Assembly: GCF_040712315.1 (NCBI RefSeq)
Contig: NC_134014.1
Coordinates: forward strand, 42,955,634-43,019,633
DNA from: Castanea sativa
Taxonomy: Eukaryota; Streptophyta; Magnoliopsida; Fagales; Fagaceae
DNA: 64,000 nucleotides
Direction of reading: 5' to 3'
Shown: piece by piece, positions 50,130 through 61,299 of the stretch
Position numbering within the stretch: the first letter of the stretch is position 1
Layout: each line of letters begins with the position of its first letter
Notes under the pieces: model-generated
The model's input: only the letters and a program-made list of their open reading frames with translations
The model's database searches: none
Told to the model about the DNA's origin: nothing
Translations under genes and position numbers: made by a program

Positions 50130-50312
50130 AGAAAATATTAGAGTTACAAACTATTTTACATCTCTTACAAACTACTAATGTGATGAGTGTTTATTGGTAA
50201 GTGAAAAAGTGATGTTAACGATGGGCCCAAATGAGAACAAACAAGAATTAGCTATATCAACAGTTTGTAAAAATATTATAAAAATAGTTTATGGCTGTGG
50301 GATTACTTTTTC
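50130..50312. mobile_element. MITE, third copy of the family found in the near-palindrome arms
   Basis: From AGAGTTACAAACTATTTTAC to AAAATAGTTTATGGCTGTG, with internal GATGAGTGTTTATTGGTAAGTGAAAAAGTGAT and TGGGCCCAAATGAGAAC words (quoted in part: GTGATGAGTGTTTATTGG). It matches 15298-15475 (inverted) and 15838-16015. About 180 bp, TIR-bearing, non-coding. Confidence 0.7.
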
Positions 50313-50319
50313 TTAAATC

Positions 50320-51430
50320 CATTAAAAGACTCCAAACCAAAACTAGCCACTTTTTTTAAGTTATTGCATTCTTTCAAGTTTCAACTAGGAAATTCTTCTT
50401 ACTTCAACGTTAAATATATTTAGAAGAAGATTAGACACCACTCGGAAAAGAAGGAAGAAAATAGAGTCAAGTGGACTGTGTGTGTGTGTGTTTTTGTTTT
50501 TGTTTCTCAAAAAAGTGGGTTACAAGTATCCAATATGGTAGATACAGAAGCAAAATATCCGACAAGTATGGCACAATCAGATTCTGTATGTGAGTCCAAC
50601 AACCATGTTTGATCTTGTCCATTGCAATAGATTATAACAACCACATCAACTAATCATATCCTCTTTGTTACTTAATCGGATCGTGAATTTTAGAATGTCA
50701 ATCAACCACTAATTGATCCAATGAGTCCTCGGACAGTGCCTTCAGTCAATGTTAATGTATTCCTATACTTACCACGCTTATTAATTATTTTTTAAAAAAA
50801 GGGGTATTCACATGACCTGAAAGTACTCCCATCTTTTTGTATAATATATTAACACATAGTGGGCATTATGATGGTTTAAAAACTTAATCAGCTAATGACC
50901 CGAGTCACCTGACAATAGTTTATTACTATAGATGGGTGATTAAAAAGGGATTGAACTATAGGAAAATTGTTTGATGACAGCAAGTAAGGTTGACTCCTAC
51001 CGAGAATCTAGGTCTTGCTAGGAAAAGAAAAACCTTTACCTCAACTAGGGCCAATTGGTGAGGTTGACCAAAGGTGCTTCAATGGTTAAGCAAGCACAAA
51101 GAGAATCAGTAATTGAATTATAAACATAAGCTCAATTAGAGGTGACATACCTTAATCAGTGAAATAAATGAGGTTTTTATAGGACAGGAAGGGCTTGGGT
51201 TTGTTAATAATAATAATAAATAAATAAAGTATCACAAACTAAGGTTTAATTTTTTATTATGTTTGATCATGAGTTATAGAGAAAAAGTAGTGAATTCATG
51301 TAAAAGTGATAAGCAAGCAGTTACACCCTGTAACGTAGGATAGTTGTGGTTTAGTTTATGGTACTAGAATTACTCAACAATAATACTCTTCAAATTAGAC
51401 TTTTTGGGATTGTCAAGAAATAGTTTCCTT
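50320..51430. other. Intergenic region
   Basis: No gene recognised. A (TG)6 run at 50478-50491. Confidence 0.4.
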
Positions 51431-51433
51431 TAT

Positions 51434-51834
51434 GGTGTGTTTGTTTGTTTGGAGGTGAAATAAGGTGAATGGAAAACTTTGGAAAGAAAATGGGAAGAAA
51501 ATTTTTTTGAAGTGTGTTTGGTTGGGTGAGAAGGAATGAAAATAAATGGTGGGGCCTAGGTGTTTTTTTTCCGAACCCACCAAAAAGTTCTCTTCAAAAG
51601 GGAGAGAAAACTAATGACCTATTTAAAAGTTTAGAGAGGGAGGAGAGTAAAGGAGAATGGTTATTCTTCACCTTGTTTGGATGTTTTTAAAATTAGTAAA
51701 GGGGAAGGGAGTAATTAGTCATTCCTCTTATTTGGATGTTTTAAAAATTAGAATGGAAATGAGAGGAAATTATTTAAATAGACAAATTTACCCCTATTTG
51801 AAAATAGATTTGCAACATTGGTCTATTATTAATT

Positions 51835-51871
<37 letters not shown>

Positions 51872-53124
51872 TATTTATTTTATTATGTTCCAATTTAGTA
51901 GCATTTTTATTTATCTTAGTATAATTTCATAAAACATTATTAAAAAAATAAATTAAGTATTTAATATATAGTTTTTTTTTCTTTCAATTTTACCCATGTA
52001 TTCTAGCAAAAATAACAAATAAGTAAATGAAGGAGAATATTTTATTATTATATTCCTTGACTACTTAGCTTAAAAAGGAGCAAAATAAAAAAAAAAAAAT
52101 TTATCTCATATAATTTTTTTTTTTTGTTTCGGATCTAATAAATAATTATTTATTCCGAAACAAAAACACAATAAATACTATTGCAAGTTGGTCAAAATCC
52201 AGTATTGGCTGAGAGTAGAGAGTAGTCATCGGATGGCTCTATTGGGTGACGACAGTCGCGGCTACGAGCTGGCCAGAAAGCTTGAGAGTGTTGGAGTATG
52301 GCGGACGTGGTTGGGCGAGTCCGACGAGGACGAACTTCGCCGCGTCATGGACGAGCTCGACTCCGACCACGACGGCTTCATTTCCCTGACCGAGTTCGCC
52401 GCATTCTGCCACTCTAGCTCTGAAGATGGCAGAGCCTCTAAGCTCCACGACGAGTTCAAGCTCTACGATCAGGACTAGAACGGCCTCATCTCCGCCTCCG
52501 AGCTCCACCTCGTCCTCAACCGCTTGGGCATGAAATGCTCCGTCGAAGATTGCCACTGGATGATCCGATCCGTCGATTCTGATGGCGACGAAAATGTCAA
52601 CTTCGAGGAGTTCCAAAAGATGATGACCACCGCCAACGCCAATAACAGCAACGCCTCGCCGCTCTAGGTTTTCATTTTCTCTTTTCTGATCCATTTTCCT
52701 CTTAATCGTCAAATGCGAATGATGCGGTTGTGGTTGTTTTTCTATACTATTTTAACAACGACGTCGTTAATTGCTGCTTGTTTCTAGGTAAAATGTACTT
52801 TCTCGGAGAAAATATCTTCTCAAATATTGAAGAATTTTTTTTTAAATAGTCAAAGATTATTTATATAATCAGTTTGTAATTTTGTTAATTTAAAAAGGAT
52901 AAATTAGAGAATTTATTTGGTCAATAATTTATCTACTCTACTCTCCCTCCAAATCTCTCTAATTTTGGGAATTAAAAATGAGGGGTTAGAGGTAGTTGAA
53001 ACCCTTCCAAACCCCTTCAAACCCCTTCCCTTCTTCCTTAAAAAACTTCCAAACGAGATAATTGAATTACTCTCCTTCCCTTTACTCCACTCCTCCTTTT
53101 TTTTTTAACTTCCAAACAGGCCAT
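51434..53124. mobile_element. Inverted-repeat element surrounding a calmodulin-like pseudogene
   Basis: Outer termini TATGGTGTGTTTG and CAAACAGGCCATA are inverted. Just inside, about 150 bp on the left (51630-51790, GGAGGAGAGTAAAGGAGAA..) is related in reverse complement to 52940-53100 (..TCTCCTTCCCTTTACTCC). Between these arms lies the calmodulin-like sequence (52233-52667) and AT-rich filler with a (TA)n run at 51840-51867. It may be a gene-capturing TIR element, or two MITEs flanking a gene by chance. Confidence 0.5.
52233..52667 (+). pseudogene. Calmodulin-like EF-hand protein (CML) pseudogene
   Basis: An intronless frame starting at ATG 52233 encodes EF-hand sequence: EDELRRVMDELDSDHDGFIS..EFAAFC (residues about 29-57), then KLYDQD, an in-frame TAG at 52476-52478, then [20 protein letters not shown], and a last hand [17 protein letters not shown] before the natural stop near 52667. 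The first EF-hand loop expected before EDELRR is missing or degraded. In the last loop the invariant Gly at position 6 is Glu. CMLs are cytosolic or nuclear Ca2+ sensors of about 140-190 residues. The stop would truncate it to about 82 residues with one good EF hand. High GC (unlike its surroundings) fits intronless plant CML genes. Confidence 0.8.
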
Positions 53125-53398
53125 AAGAGAGAAAAAGCTCATGAAATGAACTTCCAAAAATACCCTTAGGGTCCGTCCGTTTGGGTGGAAAATAGGGAAG
53201 ATGAAAAACAGGGTGGAAAATACTATTTTTCACTGTTCGTTTGGGGAAGGAAAATAGGAAAAAGAGAAAACCCGGGAGAAAGTTTTCTCTCCGGGCCTAC
53301 ATTTTTTTTCCTTCCAAATCGGAAGGAAAATCTGGAGAGAAAAGTGCTATAGTAGCACTTTTACAAAAATGTCCTCTTCCCCATCTATTTTTTTTCAA

Positions 53399-53400
<2 letters not shown>

Positions 53401-53482
<82 letters not shown>
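53401..53482. repeat. (CT)41 microsatellite
   Basis: 82 bp of uninterrupted CT, the longest dinucleotide run in the window. It sits between two CAACG words; CAACGTGACCTAAT then repeats three times to 53580. Confidence 0.97.
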
Positions 53483-53485
<3 letters not shown>

Positions 53486-53884
53486 CGTGACCTAATTATC
53501 AACGTTCTTCTTTTTTTTCAACGTGACCTGAACGTTCTCTTCTCTCTTCTTTTTTTTTTTTTTTTTTCAACGTGACCTAATTTAATTTTTACATTATAAT
53601 AATAAAAATAAAAATTTATATATATGATGTGATAAATTTTATATTATGTAATGAATACAAATAAATCTATTTCTTACATATTATGTAACAAAGATATAAC
53701 AGTCAATTTATATAAATTACATTTTCCATCTTTCCATTTTTCTCTCCAACCAAATAAAAGAGTTTTCCACCCTCCCACTTTTCCACCTCTCCAACCAAAC
53801 ACATAAGAGGAAAAACTAAATATTTTTCATCCTCCCACTTTTCCACTCCTCCAATCGAATGGACCTTTAGAATTCACCTCCAGG

Positions 53885-54215
53885 TTTACAACGTGTTGGC
53901 TATTTTTATCTTCTTTTTTTTAAATTTTTTATCTTTTGATTTTTTCTTTCTGTACTAACATGTGTTGGCTTTTTTTTTTTCTCTGGTACAGTGGTACCAC
54001 CGTGTTGGATTTTTTTTTTTTCCTTCCTTTGATATTTTCTTTCTGTTACTACGAGTAACGTGTGTTGGCTTCCTTTTTTTCTTTTTCTTTTTCTGGTACT
54101 AACGTGTTGGGTTTTTATTTTTTATTTGCTTTGCTTGCTTTTGTCTGGACATGTTGGCTTCTTTTCTTCTTCTTTTTTTAATTTTTTTGTCTGGACGTGT
54201 AGCTTTTTTTTAGTA
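53885..54215. repeat. T-rich degenerate tandem repeat around GTGTTGGCTT
   Basis: GTGTTGG(C/A)TT followed by a T-run and CTGGTACTAAC-type words repeats at least six times (53893, 53963, 54003, 54061, 54105, 54152), spaced roughly 40-70 bp. Leu/Phe-rich open frames over it are composition artefacts. Confidence 0.7.
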
Positions 54216-54574
54216 CTCATGTTTATTTTCTCATTAATTTTGGTTAGTTTTTGTTTTTGTTCTTTTTTTTTTTTAGAAAACAGTTTTGGGTTAATTTCTT
54301 TTTTTTTTAAATTTTTTTACTAAAGTGTCCATCTATACACAATATTTTAAAAGTATAATATGTTTTTTTTTTTATTAAATAGAGACATGATGGTAAATCT
54401 ATACAAACTTTATTTTCAACCAAACAAAAAAGTTTTCTATCCTTCCACTTTTCTACCCTCCCAACCAAACACAAATGAGAGAAACTAAAATCTTTTCTAT
54501 CCTCCCACTTTTCTATCCTCTCTCTATTTTTTATCCTTCCACTTTTTCATCCTCCGAACCAAATGGACCCTTAG

Positions 54575-55870
54575 TTAGCCAAGGGAACATATGCTAGGAT
54601 GAAGTTCCTAGAGTTGCAAGCATCGGGGCAAGTTCAATCATATTATATAGTTCATGGTGTTAGGAGTAGTGCCCTCAAACCCAATTCTATGACGTTATCT
54701 TCCTAATGATAAAAGTTGTTTTATCCTCTGATTATTTGGACATTATATATTGTAGTCCATGAGATACATTGTATGTGATATAGGAACAAAGAATGAGATT
54801 TTTATACAGATATCTATATCAAAAGGTTTTTATAAACTTATAAACCCTAATTCATAGTTGGTGAAGAAATTTAATATTTCATTTGGGAAGACTATAACAT
54901 ATCAATTACGACGATTTTTTTTTTATCATGGAAGTGAAGACTTTTGATTGATATGTTGGTATGTCTCAACTGTGTGGGATACACTAAAATGGACCACTGT
55001 GAGATTTCCTGTTCAACCAACTCCTGTCTTTTGAACAAATAAATCTCATGATTTCTATTTGCATAGACTCTCAATCATAAGAGGATGGCAAACCCAAACA
55101 TTCTAAAAATGGAATCCATAATCTCCTTTTAAAGACACAAAACATCTCCTTAAGATAGGTTTAATAGGAATTAGTTATTCAAATCGTTGGGCTCAACCAT
55201 TTTAGTAAAGAGTTTTTGAAGTTTATATTTTATGAAATTAAATTTCATAAATGTAAAGAATAATCAGAAGATCAAATTGGGGACCTAGGGACTTAAGGTG
55301 TAATGATTTACAAAGTGATGATAACCTTTAAGTTTGTTTCACTATGAATGATTTCATGGAGGGGTCAAATGCTAATATCGTAGAGTCTTCAATAAGTCTT
55401 TGATTTAATAAAAACCTAGAGTGCAAAAATAGATTTTTTAGTAGAATAAATTATGGTTAATGGTAACTTTATGATTGTCGAGAATTAACAAGAGGCCCAT
55501 GGCCCATTGGAGTTAGAGATTTTATTTCTCTTTGATCTAATTTACTGATGCACTACACGTGTAAGGAGAAGAGAATTAACTCTGTCAATCTTATTGATTT
55601 TGGGAGAACTAAAGTCAATCCATTAAAGGTAAGAGAGTTATTGTCAATCCTAGGAGAACTTTTGTTGATCCTATGGATTGTTGATAAGGAAGAGAGACCA
55701 CTCCTTCAAGATTCTTGATGATAAGGAAGAGAGAGTACTCTTTTGGGATTCTTATGGAATTCTCAAGATAAAGAATTGTAGGATATTTTATTTTATTTTG
55801 AAATTTACTGCATCAAGATAAGTTTTTTTAGAACCATAATCTAAAATTCAAATAGAGCATGCATTTATGT
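54575..55870. other. Intergenic region, possibly an old LTR
   Basis: No gene recognised. TGTTAGGAGTAGTGCCCTCAAACCC at 54659 (quoted in part: AGTGCCCTCAAACCC) resembles the start of plant Copia-type LTRs; an end near 55815 is possible but no target duplication was found. Confidence 0.3.
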
Positions 55871-55889
55871 AACGTAAATGTACATCTTT

Positions 55890-56093
55890 TTTTTTCTTTT
55901 TTTTTTTTGTGAAGAATCAACATCACAAACTTTATTAACCGTGGCTATGAAAATCAGCCTGAAGTACATCTGCAATCTTTGGTGATACATCTTCCATCTA
56001 GACTTGTAATGAAGAAAAGAAAATTGCTCATCTTGCAAGCGAGTGAGCTACAGTATTACAATGCCTCCTTACAGTACATTTATGCTACTAACA
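55890..56093 (-). mobile_element. 5'-truncated LINE insertion with 15-bp target duplications
   Basis: TAAATGTACATCTTT flanks both sides (55875-55889 and 56094-56108). On minus the insert ends in a poly(A) run (T run 55889-55908 on plus) preceded by AATAAAG. Its 5' end encodes VRRHCNTVAHSLAR, the tail of the RNase H domain of plant LINEs, before the 3' untranslated part. Only about 200 bp of the LINE were inserted, a classic truncated target-primed event. The perfect duplication suggests it is fairly young. Confidence 0.85.
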
Positions 56094-56109
56094 TAAATGT
56101 ACATCTTTC

Positions 56110-57052
56110 TTGTTCTTCCACTGTACATGATTTGTATGGGATATATATTTATTTTTGACACAAGGTTAGTGGTGTGCATCCAAATATTGATTATGAGGGG
56201 AATTAGTAGCATTTGACATACTCTTCTTCTTCAGGCTAATCAAATAAGTGATGTCTTCATGTATGCAATTATATTATACCAAAATGGGTTAGCCAACAGA
56301 GAAATGGTAATGTTAGTGGACAAATTGAACCATGTTAAATCTTTTATTTGACTAATTATTTTTTGTTCTTGTCTAGAGATATCCATTCCTATTTCACTCA
56401 ACTATCCTTTTCTTCTGTTTATATATTATCTTCTCTTTGCTCCCCTTTCCCTCCAAATTTCCAAATCCAAGGTTAACTATTTTCTCTTTAGAGTAGAATT
56501 CAAATTGTTACATATATTCAAACTTTTATCCCTATGGACTGGACATATCTTTCTATTTCTACCTTGTGTTTAGGGTCGGCTCAACACATTTTGTGGCTTA
56601 AGAAAACAATTTTAAAAAAAGAAAATTATGAAGAGTTATTAGTTTCTTCCAATATCTCAATAGTGATACTTGTTGAACACTTCTTTGCAAAACCATCAAT
56701 TTGATATATATTTTTAACAACTATAGTCTTGATTGAATTAGTTTTTTTTTTTTTTTACTAATACTAATACGACCATGCCAAAGTCCTGAATATTAACCAT
56801 GTTATTGGCATGTTAAATGCCTTTCATGCAAAATATGGCCACCTTTTTATGAATATTTTTCATATACCTTGAGTATTTTAATTATAAAATATAAAATTTT
56901 AAAAACTTGTAAATTCTAAATGGTGTCATTTATATTGACTACCTCAATTTAGCTTTAAATAAATTCTTTTCAAATTTCACTCAAATTCACGATTTGCAAA
57001 AATATGGCACCTTACTATTATCTTTTTAATTTTTTTATCCTCTTTCTCTCTC

Positions 57053-57089
<37 letters not shown>

Positions 57090-57679
57090 GGTTGAGTAGG
57101 TTGTATTTTTCTTGGGTTTCTTCATTTTACTTCTAAATGTTTATATCAATCTTGATTTGTTACATATTGATTATGGACAAAATTTATTTGCAAAATTGGT
57201 TATAGTCTAAGATTACAATCTTACTCAATAAAATAAACATTACTACATATTTTGAAAATCTAACTGTTAAATTGTATGTTCTTTACGCTTTTAATACACG
57301 TGCCAAATTTTGTGTCAATCAGATATCATTTACTATATGATCTATAAATTTAAATTTTATGCATAATTTTAAACTACAAAAACTTGCAATTTAAAAAAAA
57401 TTTGATGACATAGGTATTGATCTTTAATTTTCTAGAAATTTTGCAAGCATGGAGGATATAAGAAGAATATGTAATCCAATGGTAGATTTGTCAAAACTCA
57501 CATCCAATATTGAGAAAGGTTATAACCTAAGGCTACAATTAATTTTGTAACTAAACTTTGTCCAATGATTATTGTGTCTAGTAAAAAATATAGAATATAT
57601 CATTAACCTTACTATCCCAATTATCCCTTATTTGTTAGATGATATGTGGTGATAAATTGTTTGACCATTTTATCCTTTA

Positions 57680-57714
<35 letters not shown>

Positions 57715-58490
57715 TATTCTCTGGGCAAAAAATTCAACTCGTGACTTATTCAGATGCGATCCAACCACATGATGGTCACTTGGGGATAGTGTTGATTGGC
57801 TTTGCAATCACATTCGGTGTAAGGTTATAAATGAAAAGCTAACTTGGACTTAGTTAAGAAAAAACTCGTTTATGTTCATATAATTTAGTAAATGAGCCAA
57901 GTTTTAGCCTAATTTTAAGCTTTAATAATAAATAAGCCGAACTCAAACTTGATAATGTGCTCATGAATAAACTCATGAGTATGAGTCTCAATTAAATTAT
58001 ATATTATATTATTATTTATTTGTAAAAGCATTTCAAAATATACTTATGTGGATTGGAGATTGGATTGTTTAAGTTTGGAAATAAGTTCACAAGATAACGA
58101 ATTATTATTTAAAATTAACTTATTGATAATATAAATAGTCCTTTTTGTAGTAAAATAACATATAATTGTTAAAAATGCAACGTGGTTGAATATAATTTTT
58201 ATAAGAATATCATTATATTGAATTAATTCCAAATAATATAATTTTATTTATATTTTAGTTATTAATTATTAGTATCTATTTGTAAATGGGCAAAAAAATA
58301 AAATAAAAAAACTTGTAGGGTACTAACTATAAAAAATAAAAATTAATCAAGTTGTTTGTAAACAAGGTTAAGCTTGTTTGATAAAAAAGAAAAAGAATCA
58401 AACTTTGACATATAATCTCATTTGGTGGTGAACTCAAGCTCAACTCATGTTCAAACAATTTTGAATTTTCAATACTCAACTTGGCTCAAC
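56110..58490. other. AT-rich intergenic region
   Basis: No gene recognised. (TA)n at 57061-57090 and (CA)12 at 57690-57714. Confidence 0.5.
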
Positions 58491-59715
58491 TTGTTTATCT
58501 ATACTTACTACTATTTAAGGGGCTTCCCCTGTTTGAACTGGATTTTTTTTTGTTCCAAAATATCCCTAGAGTCTAAGTTTAAGTAGGGGTAAAACTTGGT
58601 AAAACTACTTCTTTAACTTCCACGTAAAACACTACCTACAAAATAAGACCACACTCCAGTACACTCATGTTGGTTTTCAAACTCAAATTGTTTCTTCTTT
58701 AGTTCTCCAGGTCTCTCAATTTTGTTTAAATATTCTTTTCACCATTATCATCATTTTTTCTATTTGTTTTGCTCAAATTTGCTCCTGCTCAATGGTATGT
58801 GCATGTCAATCTACATTGGTCTTTTCTATTTTGGTTTTCTAATTCATGAACAACTTCTTATATTCTAGAAACAAATCAATATTATATTTCAACCTTACCT
58901 TTAATTTATTTCACATATTTCTTCTAGGAATGAGTATTGGGCTGTCTATTTTCAAGATTTTTGTATTTAAACTTCAAGGAACATGCATTGGGGTGCTGAT
59001 CTTCAAGATTTTCATGTTCTCTGACTCCAACAAACTGTTTGGGCTTTGAACTTGAAGTGTAGTCAATGGCAAAAATGTAAGTATCTTTGATCGCCTTTAT
59101 TTAGATGCCTCATGCATTTCTTTGTGTTACATTTGCTTTTATTTTATGAGTTGTCATTCAATATTTTTTATCCTGTATTTGGTTTATATTTGGTTTCTTT
59201 ACTTTGTTATCATTATCATTTTCATATCATTATCTTATCTTAAAAATAAAAAAAACTCACATTTTCTTATATTTTTATTACACTGTCACGTTTTCTTATA
59301 CTCCTATTGTTTTGTTCAAATATGATCATCATGAAAGCAAGAGCAATTGCTGTTTAGCTTCTCTTGGAGATGATGGTAAAAGCAGTCGGATTTAATTTGT
59401 CAAGTGAGATCTAGCCAAAAGGGATATCAACGTAATGGTTATATTTTGATTGAGGTATTTGCTTTTGAAAATGGGTACATAAATAAGAAGAAGGAGGTTT
59501 CTCAAATAAATAAATAAGAAGAAGAATAGTTATCATCAAGTACAAGATGTTTTACTACTAACGTCCATTCCTCCATGTTTGAGGTGCCAGATGGTTTTCT
59601 TATATTCACTTATATATTCACGTTTTCAAATATGATTCATATTTGAACTCAAATTGATATTTAAGAAAAAAAATTAGTTGCACGTTGTCTTAGAGTTTAG
59701 AAAAAAGAACTTTAA

Positions 59716-59875
59716 CCACCGCGCACCCTTGGTGCGGTGGTCACTGTACAAGTATAAGTGTTTGTGGGGTGTGGGGGGTAAGGGCCGGGATTCAAGTCTC
59801 CAGGAGGAAGCTTCACACACATATACACTTAGATTAGACTAAAGTAGAAATTTTATCTTGTATGAAAAAAAAAAA
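59716..59875 (+). mobile_element. tRNA-derived SINE
   Basis: About 150 bp plus an A tail. CCTTGGTGCGGTGGTCAC resembles a pol III box A and GGGATTCAAGTCTCC a box B, about 55 bp apart. It ends in an A run (59865-59875). AACTTTA occurs at 59708-59714 and 59874-59880 as a probable target duplication. The pattern fits tRNA-related plant SINEs, copied by LINE machinery. Confidence 0.8.
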
Positions 59876-60485
59876 CTTTATATATAAAAAAAAAAATTCT
59901 TTTAACTCTCACGTAATATACTACCTACAAAATAAGATCATACTTTTCTTTTTTAATCTTTTCTATTATTTGGTCAATTCGATGAGTGTTTAATATTTTA
60001 TCTAATTAATGACTATTTTTTAAAGAGTGGCAATGATATATATGTTTGTCTTTTCTTTTTTTTTGTGGTTATTGGGTTTGACTAATTATTTTAGTGTATG
60101 AGTTATAAGTGGTGCTCTTTCTTCCTCCTATTATCTTTGTCTATTGTTTTTCTCACATTTAAGCCTCACTCTCTAATACTTTGTATTTTTTTTTAGGGTG
60201 ACATATAAACAATTTTGGTAGATTGCGTGGCAGTCATATTGGATGAATCTGGGTGAATGAAGTCGTAGTCAATCTATCAAGTAGTTGTTAAATACCATTT
60301 TTTGTAAATATCCTACCATATGAAATTTAATATTATCCTTTGTTGTGTCCTTCATTGCACATTTGATGATTCTGTAAGCAATTACTATATGCAATTTTTT
60401 TTTTTTGATTGAAAAAGAAAAATGATTATAGGGAAGCTATCTTTAAAGATAAGTTTTAAAAATCATGTAAAAACCTAAAACGTTG

Positions 60486-60487
<2 letters not shown>

Positions 60488-60550
<63 letters not shown>
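60488..60550. repeat. (CT)n microsatellite inside the candidate Helitron
   Basis: About 50 bp of CT with a few interruptions. Confidence 0.95.
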
Positions 60551-61145
60551 AAAGATAGAATTATAAAATCATGGAAAAAATTGCTTCTAAATAATAGGCA
60601 AACTACTAGGAATAAAAATACTTGGGTTTAAACACATTAAGGGGGTGTTTGGTTTGTGTTCTCAAACAACAATTTTCAATTTTTAAACACATGTACCAAA
60701 TTGGCCCTAAAACGTGGGGTTTTTTCTCTCTCTTTTCTTTAAAGATAAAATTATCTTATAAAATCATGGAGAAAATTGCTTCCAAATAATAGGCAAACTT
60801 TTAGGAATAAAACAATAATCATCACACCCCTAAGTTTTTTTTGTTGTGATTGGAAAATATATTAATATCAAATTATAATTTATACAAATTATTAACTTTT
60901 ATCACAAAAAAAAAGTTTCTAAGCACGCGCATGAGCACATGCTCAGAGGCTAGTATAGTAATTTTAATTGATACATTGTTTGTAAAGTGACAATCAAATT
61001 CAATGAAGGTTTATATCAAACCCGATATCATCTAATTTCCACTCTTTTGAAAAATTTTGTTTTATCTTTTTATTTTCAACAATGCTACCAATACAATAAA
61101 ATTCACAACTGTTTTTCAAAGTTTGTAGCGACTGTAGATTGTGGA

Positions 61146-61293
61146 AATTCTTAGGTAGTCCCGGAGTATAGTGAAATGGTGCTCCCTCCTCTCACATTCA
61201 TGGTGGACCCTATCATGAATTTAATGAGCGGCCCCTACCATAAATGTGAAAGGAAGAAATACCATTCTCCGTGCTCCGGAAATACCTAAGAAT
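61146..61293. mobile_element. Small palindromic MITE
   Basis: 148 bp with termini ATTCTTAGGTAGTCCCGGAG and, inverted, CTCCGGAAATACCTAAGAAT (16 of 20 match). Internal ATGGTG / CACCAT-like and CATTCATGG / CCATAAATG words are also inverted. Non-coding, with strong hairpin potential. Confidence 0.75.
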
Positions 61294-61299
61294 TACTCA

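Larger units (their letters stand above)
53169..54570. mobile_element. TTA-flanked TIR element, PIF/Harbinger-like, composite
   Basis: Left terminus GGGTCCGTCCGTTTGGGTGG after TTA (53166-53168); right terminus CCGAACCAAATGGACCC before TTA (54571-54573). Inverted termini plus TTA duplications fit PIF/Harbinger. A second right-end-like sequence, CCAATCGAATGGACC followed by TTTA, occurs at 53851-53866, so a shorter 0.7-kb element may be nested or the right end may have duplicated. Repeated CCTCCCACTTTTCCA words lie near both right ends. No transposase. Confidence 0.65.
58498..60953 (+). mobile_element. Candidate non-autonomous Helitron, 2.46 kb
   Basis: The 5' end TCTATACTTACTACTATTTAAGG..CTTCCCC matches the usual plant Helitron start and follows an A. 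The 3' end CTAG (60950-60953) is followed by T and preceded, 5 bases upstream, by a hairpin TGAGCA-CA-TGCTCA (60932-60945). These are the rolling-circle hallmarks: A^T insertion, no target duplication, CTRR end with a hairpin. No Rep/helicase is encoded. Internal duplications occur (58613-58650 with 59895-59935; 60541-60618 with 60726-60809), and a SINE is nested at 59716-59875. It may be two overlapping copies. Confidence 0.7.

Noticed and set aside
52239..52712. A 157-codon minus-strand open frame over the calmodulin-like sequence
   Set aside because: Antisense shadow of the GC-rich EF-hand coding sequence, Val/Glu-rich without a recognisable domain.
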